A stretch of DNA of 64,000 nucleotides, taken from assembly GCA_014526335.1 (NCBI GenBank), contig JACTAT010000032.1:2770217-2834216 (forward strand), given 5' to 3'. Positions 35,210 through 44,600 of this stretch are shown here, piece by piece. Under the pieces are notes generated by a model. That model did no database searches. It worked only from the letters and a program-made list of their open reading frames with translations, and was not told the DNA's origin. Source of the stretch: Chrysaora quinquecirrha (Eukaryota > Cnidaria > Scyphozoa > Semaeostomeae > Pelagiidae). The position numbers and the translations under genes are program-made. Numbering within the stretch: position 1 is the stretch's first letter; every line of letters begins with the position of its first letter.

Positions 35210-35567
35210 CCACAGGAGGCCCAATCGCATAAATATAATGAGTGATATAACCTTACTTGTGTTGTTTTCTTCCTAAAACGTCCTATTTTCGATATAGATA
35301 TTTGGTTGTTGCTGTTGTTCAGAAAACTCCACATTGTGATAGCTTTATACGTATATAATGAATAATAACAAGGAGTGAAGCTTTTTGAATAGCCTTGATA
35401 CAACATTGTTTCGTATATATTATATACGTATAAAGCTATCACAATGTGGCATTTTCTGAACAACAGCAACAACCAAATATCTATATCGAAAATAGGACGT
35501 TTTAGGCAAAAAACAACACAAGTAAGGTTATATCACTCATGATATTTATGTGATTGGGCTCCTGTGG
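35210..35567. mobile_element. Palindromic MITE (358 bp, arms about 150 bp)
   Basis: The arms are nearly perfect inverted copies. The left begins CCACAGGAGGCCCAATC and the right ends GATTGGGCTCCTGTGG. Inside, 'gttgttgctgttgttcag' faces 'ctgaacaacagcaacaac' and 'gtgatagctttatacgtata' faces its complement. The loop is about 55-60 bp around 35362-35415. No transposase is present. Confidence 0.85.
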
Positions 35568-35849
35568 ATTTACAAGATTCAAGAAACAGTGACTATCACA
35601 CGCAGTCAAGATTAGTAAAGCGTAAATTTTGAGTTTTACTAATTTGGTGACCACGACGTGGCGTCGCTGCTAGCAGTATATGTTGCAACACTACATACCA
35701 TGGCTGGGAATCGAATCCCACCTCAACGAGCTTTTGACTCCAATGTCTATCTAGACTTTACATCTTCAATATTTGCATGTATTTTGCTCCCTTCTATGGA
35801 TGCTGCATGCACCGCAAAACCCATCGTCCATAAATCTTATGGCAAATAA

Positions 35850-36080
35850 CCCTAAATCACAATTTTCCCTATTTTAACACTAAATTGTCCCTTATTTGTC
35901 CCTAAACTTTGTGGATAAATTGTTTTATTAATGCTTTAGTGTCAGCTCTTTATCTCGTCCCTAAATCGTCCCTAATTCCAGATTACTCTTGTCCCGACAT
36001 TGTCCCTAGATTATCACGAATTTTTCTGACCCTAAATGAATTTTACAATCTCTTTTGGAAAATTGTCCCTAATTTGTCAG
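35850..36080. repeat. Degenerate 'gtccctaa' short-motif repeat
   Basis: The phrase 'ttgtccctaa' or a close variant occurs about eight times at irregular spacing just upstream of the glycosyltransferase exon. Its role is unknown. Confidence 0.5.
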
Positions 36081-36256
36081 AAAAAGTTAACATCTCTCAA
36101 AGGTTAACAATCGTATACATATTAAAAAATATCAGTGTATTCATTGCGTTGACAGCTAACCAATATCTTATGCGATAGCCCCGAGGAAATTTTTACTCAA
36201 ACTGCACAATATTTGACCACATATTGTTTCATTATTTTCCTCCGTTTTAATTTTAG

Positions 36257-37257
36257 TATCTCTAATCGATCTGAAACCAAGAGAACGCCCTATTTCCCAC
36301 CGTGACGATTGGGGTGTGACAAAGAAAGTGACTTGTAATGAGAGATTAAACCTGGAACATAATGACAAGCCACTGTCATCTATTCTTCTGGCTATCAACT
36401 TCAACCATCCATTTTACGACAACATTCCAGTTCTTGAAAACTTCTACAGGCCTATTTTCGAGAAATACGTTTTTTGTGGTCCTGAATTTGACAAGTCTGG
36501 TAAATACAACATCACCGAAATCTCACAACCAAAGGCAGAGTATGGTTACTATGGTTTTCAGTGTCTTGTAGAGTCGATTCGACGTTACCCAGGTTACACA
36601 GGGTATTTGTACGTCAATGATGATATGATTGTTAACTGGTGGAACTTTTTGTCACTTGATAAAACTAAGATATGGTTCGGAGCTCCGAAATTCACTTTCG
36701 TTGGTGGACATGTGATGGGTTCGAAGATTCCGGCTACATATTTTTGGCAACGCGCAGACTGCGCAAGCCGTTGCAGTCAAACATTTGCAGTTATGGAAGA
36801 AACTAGTCCGTTTAACCAAACTAGTATGTTTCAAATATATTTCAAAAACAGTGAAAACAGACGGATTTGTATCGGTGGGTTGTCTGATATATTCTACGTT
36901 CCAGCAAAACATGCAAAACAGTTTGAATTGATCGGACAGAAGTTCTATGACGATTTTGTTTTTCTGGAAGTTTCAGTTCCCATGTCGCTAATTCTCATAG
37001 ATGATATATCAAATATGATATTTATCGATGGAATTTACTTGCAGAGAAAATATGGATGGGGTAAACAATGGAAGAAAAACACTGAGACGGCTTGGAAAGA
37101 GTATAATTATGATACGTACTTCCTACATCCATATAAATTTACTGGTGAAAACATAACGAAAAATACTGGAGAATTCGAAGAAATAGTTGCCAAGAAAAGC
37201 AAAGAAATTCTTCATACCAAATGTTTGGACGTTTTAAAAATAAAGGGACAGATGTAA
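36257..37257 (+). CDS. Putative GT-A-like glycosyltransferase, last exon (5' part missing)
   Basis: A pyrimidine tract and AG at 36255-36256 precede an open frame that needs one base from the previous exon and ends at TAA 37255-37257 (332 residues). Visible blocks: LLAINFNHPFYDNIPVLENF, YVFCGPEF, YPGYTGYLYVNDDMIVNWWN and SDIFYVPAKHAKQF. The NDD within a hydrophobic strand resembles the metal-binding DxD of GT-A glycosyltransferases. The overall layout recalls the STELLO/DUF288 family from memory, without a search. An N-terminal signal anchor would be expected on an upstream exon, which I could not identify. NxS/T sites (YNITE, ENITK) fit a Golgi lumenal domain. Donor and acceptor sugars are unknown. 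An AATAAA lies at 37407-37412. Confidence 0.5.
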
Positions 37258-37406
37258 AAAGATGTAAGTTTATAGGATAGTGAATAGTTAGTCAAAACTT
37301 CAGAATTGCGATGAACAGCAACAGCGGACACATTTTCGGGCCTATTTGAAAAGCTTTTTCTCATCTGACACTCCTCAGAGTATGAACGTCAGAAACAGAC
37401 CGAAAC

Positions 37407-37412
37407 AATAAA
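37407..37412 (+). promoter_or_regulatory. Polyadenylation signal AATAAA
   Basis: A canonical hexamer 150 bp behind the stop codon of the glycosyltransferase exon. It is likely but unproven as the end signal of that gene. Confidence 0.5.
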
Positions 37413-38069
37413 GTATGGCGCAATTTATACCCAGATGCTGCTTGGAATGCGCCAATCAGAAACAGAATCTGAATTAGCATTGTGTAATACACCAGTCAGC
37501 TTCAAGAACAGCAGCGGGAAGAACAATGAAAATAAATCGAGGAGTTCAAGTGAGAGAAAGAACTCTCTCTGTCTACACAGAACCGGCTTTTTGGTTTGAT
37601 GTGGACAGATTCCAAAACGCTGAAATGAAACAAGGATCTAGCATATTCGAAAACAATCCTCGTTTTAATTTTCTGCACACCCTGGGCGAATTTTGTCCTA
37701 TGACAGAATAATGTTTAAAGTTGGGCTGTTGCCTAGAGCAGAAACCTGTTCGTATACCCGAAAATGTTTCCGCTGTTTATCGCAATTTTATCAGATAGCA
37801 TAAAAATCTTTTGTGGCTTTTTTATTATTTTGCCTGCTGTTAACACTGTCAAAATCAAAATTATGCTTGCAATTTGTAGGGTATACAAACATATAGCAAT
37901 CTCGTCATGACGGGGACCTGTGAGACTGTACACAAATTGTATTTTAACACGAATGAGAGCCTCTGCTAGAAAGAACGTCTCCCCCTCAAATGGGCGTCCC
38001 TCTTTCTTGGTTCAATAAGTAATATTGAGCGCTTCCATTGACAATAGAGCACTCCTTTGAAAAATCGTT

Positions 38070-38360
38070 AACTGGGGGATAGGGTACTTCCGTTTTTCAG
38101 TACATAAGACATGCTGCCAAAATAGGTAACAATCGCCGTAGATATGGGTTAATGTGTTATAGTTTCCAGCGCAGAGGTCTTTTCGCAACACTGAGAGTTG
38201 CTTCAGGTGTGAAACTGGGTCCACAAATGCAAGGTAGTGCCATAGATTCATTGTTTCTCTATACATAGGTCCACACGATTAAGGGAATTTATAAAATATG
38301 ACAGAATTAGTAATAGTGGCATGTCTTGTCTCTTAAACAATGAAGTACCCCCGTCCCCGA
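38070..38360. mobile_element. Diverged copy of the G/C-run MITE (copy 3)
   Basis: It shares with 1479-1894 the ends 'gggtacttcc' and 'gaagtaccccc' plus internal blocks 'atatgggtt', 'gagagttgcttcaggtgtgaaactgggt' and 'caatgaagtacccc', in the same order and orientation. No target duplication could be read. Confidence 0.6.
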
Positions 38361-38989
38361 GGATCACATATTGCGTGGCCTACACTTTGGAGGTAATGTA
38401 TAGCTAAAGTGGTCAAGCAAAGACACTAACAAGTCCGATGGATCCCTTCAAAAGAACGTACGAAATTGATATTGAAATAAAATGATTTCCAATGGTTTCA
38501 GTGTTTGTTTTCCATGAGTACAATACTATCTAACGCAAATGTAGGAGATTTTGTAGAACTGAACTGCCTTCCGGAAATGGTCATATCGTAAAAACCCGCA
38601 CACAAGTACCTTCATTTATTAAAACAACTTGCCGCCTGAACTATATATTTTGGAACCAAATTAATAAGCACCAGTTCAGCCTGATATACAAAAGAGGTTC
38701 ATAATAAAGGATTTTTCAAGCAGCCTCCAACTTGCATTTTAATGCAATTTATATGAGAAACCTATTGCGTGGACTCAGTCCACGACTGACGGTAATGAAT
38801 GTGTTTTGATTTCGTCACTGGTCTCAACATATTTTTTGAAGGATTGAAGGCTTTAAAATTAATTTTCTGACAAGCAAACTTTCGCATGGAAAATTTCTGC
38901 CTTGCAGCCAAATGTAAAGAAAGCAATGAACGCTAAAAACACAATAAAAGAAGTGAAAAGGACAACAGCAAAATTTTTCATGGAAACAA
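38361..38989. other. Intergenic, nothing recognised
   Basis: There is no coding frame with domain support and no repeat shared with the rest of the window, apart from a plain AT-rich background. Confidence 0.4.
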
Positions 38990-39920
38990 AAGCTTATGAA
39001 GAAGGATAAGAAGAAGGACAAGAATAAAACAAGAAGGAAGAAAAGGGCAAAGAAGAAGAGGAAACAATGAGAAAAGAGAACCAAAAAGGAAACGAAGAAG
39101 AAGAAGATAAGAGGAAAAAAGAAGAAGAAAAACAATATGAGGAGGAGAAAGAAGAAGAGATAGACGAAGTTGAAGAAGAAGAAGAGGAAGAAGATGAAGA
39201 GGAAGAAGAAGAAGAAGAGGAAAAAGAAGAAGAGGGAGAAAAAGAAGAAGAAGAAGAAGAATTAGAAGAAGAAGGAGAGGAAGAAGAAGAAGAAAAAGAA
39301 GAAGAGGGAGGAAAAGAAGAAGAAGAAGTAGAAGAAGATCATGATGATGAAGAAGAAGAAATCGACGAACTAGAAAGAAGAAGAAGCAAGCACGCAAGCA
39401 AGCAATGTTTAATTGTTAACCCAGGTCGGGGGTGCTGGCAGCTATACAGCTGATGTGGACCTGCAGCTTGTGTCCCCAGACTGATATTCTAGAACGAATA
39501 CCCTGGGTACTCATTTACAGACCTCGGAAGGACGGACAGCTGATTTGACTGTAGGCTTGTGGAAAGAGGTCCCGACGAGATTCGAACCCACGACCTCACG
39601 ATCATGAGCTGAACGCCTTGACCACTCGGCCACACCACCTCTAAGAGGAAGAAGAAGAAGAAAAAGAAGAAGTAGCAAGCAGAAGAAGAGGAAGAAGAGA
39701 ATGAGTATGAAAATGTACAAGAAGAAGAAAAAGAACAAGAAAAAGAAGAAGAGAAACAAAGAGAAAATGTAACTAAAGTGAGAAAAAAAGAAAAAGCAGA
39801 GGAAGAAAGAGGAGGAGGAGATGAAGAGGAAAAAAGAGAAAATCAAGCAGAAGTGGAAGAGGAAGAAGAGGCAACAAAGAAAAGAACAAACCGCAAAAGA
39901 ATCGACAAAAGCAACAACAA
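38990..39920. repeat. Polypurine (GAA/GGA)n tract, split by a SINE, upstream of APEX2
   Basis: Almost pure purine on the plus strand over about 39000-39400 and again over 39640-39890, with GAA, GAG and GGA triplets. The interruption at about 39405-39645 is the tRNA-derived repeat listed separately. The tract ends about 130 bp before the APEX2 ATG. Glu-rich (plus) and Phe/Leu-rich (minus) frames across it are artefacts. Confidence 0.95.
39415..39645 (-). mobile_element. tRNA-derived SINE (Ser/Leu-type head) inside the polypurine tract
   Basis: On the minus strand it begins GGTGTGGCCGAGTGGTCAAG (A box TGGCCGAGTGG, about 39620-39632) and has the B box GGTTCGAATCT at about 39578-39588. The body continues to about 39415. 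It is flanked on both sides by GAA-rich sequence, consistent with insertion into the tract. The 69-nt head could resemble a tRNA, but its extension marks it as a SINE. Confidence 0.75.
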
Positions 39921-40026
39921 CAGCAAAACTTCTTCATTTAATTAAAATTCAAAAACTTTCATACAGCGCAATGGCGGCAAGGTGTTGGCCTTGATCCTGA
40001 TCGCTTTGAGAATTTTGAACAACATC

Positions 40027-41592
40027 ATGAAAATAACAACTTGGAACATCAATGGAATACGTGCTGCAAGCAAGGATGTTCCACTTAAGAAATTGTTGGA
40101 CTCCCTAGATGCTGATATTATTTGCCTCCAAGAAACAAAGATCACTCGTGAGTATTTCTCATCAAGTATTAGGAAGATAGGCAGATAGGCCTATACCTAG
40201 ATACATCTCTTGGGAATAATCAGACCTTCATGCGCAGCCTGGTTGCAAACCACACGTTTTTCTTTTATAAGAAACCGGTTTATAAGAAGCCTAGAACTAG
40301 ACACCCCAAAAGTTAAGCCTTTTAGAACTATAGGAGAAAGGAGTTAAGAACCTTAAGAATTTTTTATGTCAGTTTTCCAACATACCTACTGATTTCACAT
40401 TTTGTGGACGTAATCAATTCTCAAGCATTTCCGTGCGATTTCTTGCACCAGCATGGCTAATTCTTTGTTATACTTTTTATTTGAATGTTAGTTTAGAAAA
40501 CTATTCCTGCTGCATTCCTTGTTTATCAGCCTTATTAATAAGATGCCCTTTTCTTGCAGGAGATATGTTGGATAATGCCACTGCAGTGGTTGATGGTTAT
40601 CATGCTTTTTTTAGCTTCTCAAAACTAAAAAGTGGCTACTCAGGTAATTTATCAGTACACTCTTTTTCTTTTATAAGAACAATTTTATAAGAACACGAGC
40701 CTGGATTTTGCCCAGATTTTTAGAGCAAATTAAGAACAAGCTGAGGCTGGGCTTTTCAAAAGCCCTAAGAATATCAGCAAAATATGTAAGTAAAACAGTC
40801 AGACTGAACGTAAATAGGAAGCAAACAGAGATATAGACAAGAATGCTTCATTTTCAAACAAACCGTGTACCACCCAAGACATTTATTGAAAAATATAGAT
40901 ATCTTAGTAAGCAAGGAATTAAGAACAAATTAAGAATATTTCAGGCTCAAAAAGGGCAAAAATTTAAGAACAGCCAGCTTTGATTAAAATTTCCTGGTTC
41001 TAAAAAGAAAGAGTGCTCATCAAAATGCTCCCAGTATTCTTTTGAACCTATTGAACTCCAAATATTGCTAAACTCTAACAATTTCATGAAATAACTATTG
41101 TGATAAAAAAATTGACACCAGGCAGCTTCCAGACGTAAGTTTTCTAATGAAAAATCTGTGAAACATGGAATGCTGGAATGGAATGAAAGGTCAGCTGGAA
41201 CACAAAAATTAAGGGACATATCTTGACAAAATTAATACCAAAATGTTCCTCTTTGGTCTTCTGAATTGAAAAAGCAGTAAACCTTATATAAATATTTTTG
41301 AAAATGAACATCTTTTTGAGTATCAAGAAAAACCCTGCCTTCTGGCATCTTCTATCAAATTTCAAGAATGCAGACAGTAGATGAAAGCCATGCCACGGGG
41401 CACATGTCACAAGAACCTTCTTAATGTAAATATTCCATTCCACCATTTCTTTCCATCATTCCACACTCCATGTTTTACAGAAAGCTAACTAACGAACGGA
41501 CTAACTAACTAACTAACTACTAACTAACTTACTAACTAACTAACTAACTAACAAACTAACTAACTAACTAACCAACTAACTAACTAACAAAC

Positions 41593-41624
<32 letters not shown>

Positions 41625-44600
41625 AAACTAACTAACTAACCAACTAACTAACTAACTAACTAACTAACTTAGTAACTAACTAACTAACTAACTAACTCAC
41701 TAACTAACTAACCAACCAATTAACTAACTAAATAACTAACTAACTAACTATCTAACTATCTAACTTAGCTAGCTAACTAACTCACTATCTAACTAACTAA
41801 CTAACTAACTAACTCACTAACCTCATAGGGTCAAAAACACAATGAAAAGGCAACCTTAAATTTATATAGCAATATTTTAACATATCTATTTACAGCACAA
41901 TCTTCTCTTCTCTAACTTTGCATCCTTACTCTAAATTTGTCTTTCTATGAAAACTTTTTCTACGAAATGACTCATGGTCAAACTATAAAATCCATGCCAA
42001 AGTATTGCAATTTTTTATTCATTTACTTTCTAACAACACCTGGCTACACATGACTAAACATGACCCTACAATACTTTTTCAGCAAAATTGAAGTAAATGA
42101 AATTAATGGTAAAGTATTAAAGGTTTGAAGACATGCAGAATATTGTTGCAAATCGTATGGTCTGAATTTTGCACTTAGCTGAAATTCAAGTTTATAAATT
42201 CCTTATAGGTGTTGCAACCTATTGTAGAACAGCCTACACTCCACATGCTGCAGAACAAGGTCTGACTGGTGCTCTAGCTGGACAGCAAAACCCAACCGCA
42301 ATAAAATGTCATGACATGAATTTAGATCAGTTCACATCTCAAGAGCTCAGTGAATTAGAGGCAGAAGGAAGGGCTGTATTAACTGAGCATTTGGTGTTGG
42401 GTAGTAAACCTCTGGTTGTTGTGAACGTCTACTGTCCGCGAGCTTGCAGGGACAATGTAGAGAGATGGAAATATAAGCAACTGTTTTATAAATTATTGCA
42501 AACCAGGTGTGAGCATCTGCTGTTCTGTGGAAAGTAAGGTTTGTTCTTGAAATTTTTTAATCTGTAAAGCACGCCGCACACACTGAGGAAAGTGCTGAGC
42601 AAAATGCCATAAATGGCACTTTTGTCAGAATAATCCTCACTATGTGCATGCAAATTTTGCTGAGGAATTAGTCATTAATGGCTGAGGAAAGTTCTGTCGT
42701 GTTTGATATTTTTTGCCATTCATGTCAAATTTCTCATCGTGTGTGGGAGCCGTGAGCATTTTCCTCATATCTTTCAGTTAACATACATTAGTCACATTGC
42801 AATGGCGTTATTTCATTTTAATTCATACTTTTTCAAATATTTTCCTCACAGCCTGCCACAAATCACAAATTTTTCAGCAAAAAATAGCCTGCACATGTTG
42901 AGAATTTGGCAAAGCAAAGTTCCACAAATGGTATTTTGCTCAGCATTGTCCTCATCGTGTGCAGCAGGCTTAAGGAAACTCAACAGTTATCCTTTTTTGA
43001 TTGAATTATTTAATGATATCCGATTCTTCTGAAACCTGTAAACTCATATTTTTCGTGGAAGCAACTTATACTGCTCAGAATTCTCAATTGTTTTGAAACA
43101 ATAGTTTTTCAGTAGTAAAAAATTTTAAAATTACAATAAAGAGTGGAAACATCTTCGGACATACCGTAAAACATCGAATAAGCCCCCCACGCTAGCGAAT
43201 CTATAAGCCCTACTGTGGTGGATAATCACTACTGTGGTGGTACTTTCTGCGTACTGTGGTGATAGTTTCTGCGTACTGTGGTGGATAATCACTACTGTGG
43301 TGGGTTATTATGCTTGATGTGGTGGTATTTATGGCACTGTGGTGGATTTTGTGGTTTTTTCTTGCTTGATCTATATAGTTTTGCTACGATTTCGTATTCA
43401 CCACATAAAGCATTATAACCCACCACAAGTAGAGTAGTGATTATCCACCACAGTATGCTAAAACTACCACCACAACAAGCATAATAACCCACCACAAGTA
43501 GTGATTATCCACCTCAGTAAGTAGAAACTACTACCACTTCAAGCATAATAACCCGCCACAGTAGTGATTATCCATCACAGTAGTGATTATAGATTCACTA
43601 GCGGGCCCAGGGCTTATTTGCAAAAACCATTTTCCTATGGTGGCTTATTCGAGAGGAGGGCTCATTCGAGGGGAGGGCTTTTTTCAAAGTTCAATTGTTC
43701 CAGTATGTTTTGGACAGAATAGCAGAGAGAGAAAATATGGCTCATCTGTATTCTAGAATCAAAAACAGCTGCTTGCCAACAATCACAAAAATATATTTTT
43801 AAAATCTCTCAATTTGCTCTTCATTTTCTGAAAGAGCATGAATAAAAATGCAAAAATAATTGAAATCAGTCAAAAATATTAAATATTGGCTGAGATTAGC
43901 CATCTGAAGAAATACATTTAGATCAGGAAATCGCTGTATTTTTGCTTTGGTGCATAAAGTTTAGAACAGGGCGCAAAATTCAGTGATTTGCTATTGAAAT
44001 ATTCTTCGAATGGCGATATATCTCAACCAGTGTATGATGTATCTGACTGATTTTGCACATGTAAGCATTATTTTTAACGCTCTTTCAGAAAATGAAGAGC
44101 AAATTGAGAAATTCTAAAAATAGATTTTCACTTTGGTAGGTACTCTGGTGTTTAAAACACACTTTAATCTTCCTCATGCACCAATTAGAGTTCGGTTGAA
44201 CAGTCGAAATTGAAGCGAGGGTAATTCAAATGTAAACACTACATCTGTGTTGTTTCCTTTCAGGAGTGTCATCGTAGCTGGAGATTTCAATGTCTCACAT
44301 ACAAAGTTAGATCACTGTGATCCAGACTTTGATGAAGTAAGTGATATTAATATTTGATTTAGCAGCTGTGAGTTATTGCTAAACAGGGACATTAAGTCAA
44401 ATTCAAACCTTGTGTTACTTAAAGATTGTACTGTGAAGAAAAAAATTACTAGTGCAAGGAATTGAAGGTGTGGTGGCGTCGTTGTGAATGGGACCTTTTC
44501 GGCGAGGGGTAACAATTTCGGAATTCCAAATTTCAAGGTATAGAAATTTGATACCAAATTCGTATTAAGCTGCCAAAATTTAGTCTACGTGCAACGTTTT

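Noticed and set aside
35658..35849. tRNA-like B box 'gggaatcgaatcccacc' near 35706
   Set aside because: The motif is a self-complementary phrase without a convincing A box at the right distance.
39067..39453. Glu-rich open frame (plus) and Leu/Phe-rich frames (minus) at 38.8-39.9 kb
   Set aside because: These are translations of a polypurine tract. There is no domain, the frame is interrupted by a SINE, and any frame through GAA/GGA repeats stays open.
39560..39645. A functional tRNA-Ser or tRNA-Leu gene on the minus strand
   Set aside because: A and B boxes are good, but the head continues into a SINE body and sits as an insertion in a repeat tract.
40947..41446. Minus-strand open frames of 90-100 residues in APEX2 intron 2
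   Set aside because: No domain or splice support; probably chance frames in AT-rich intron sequence.
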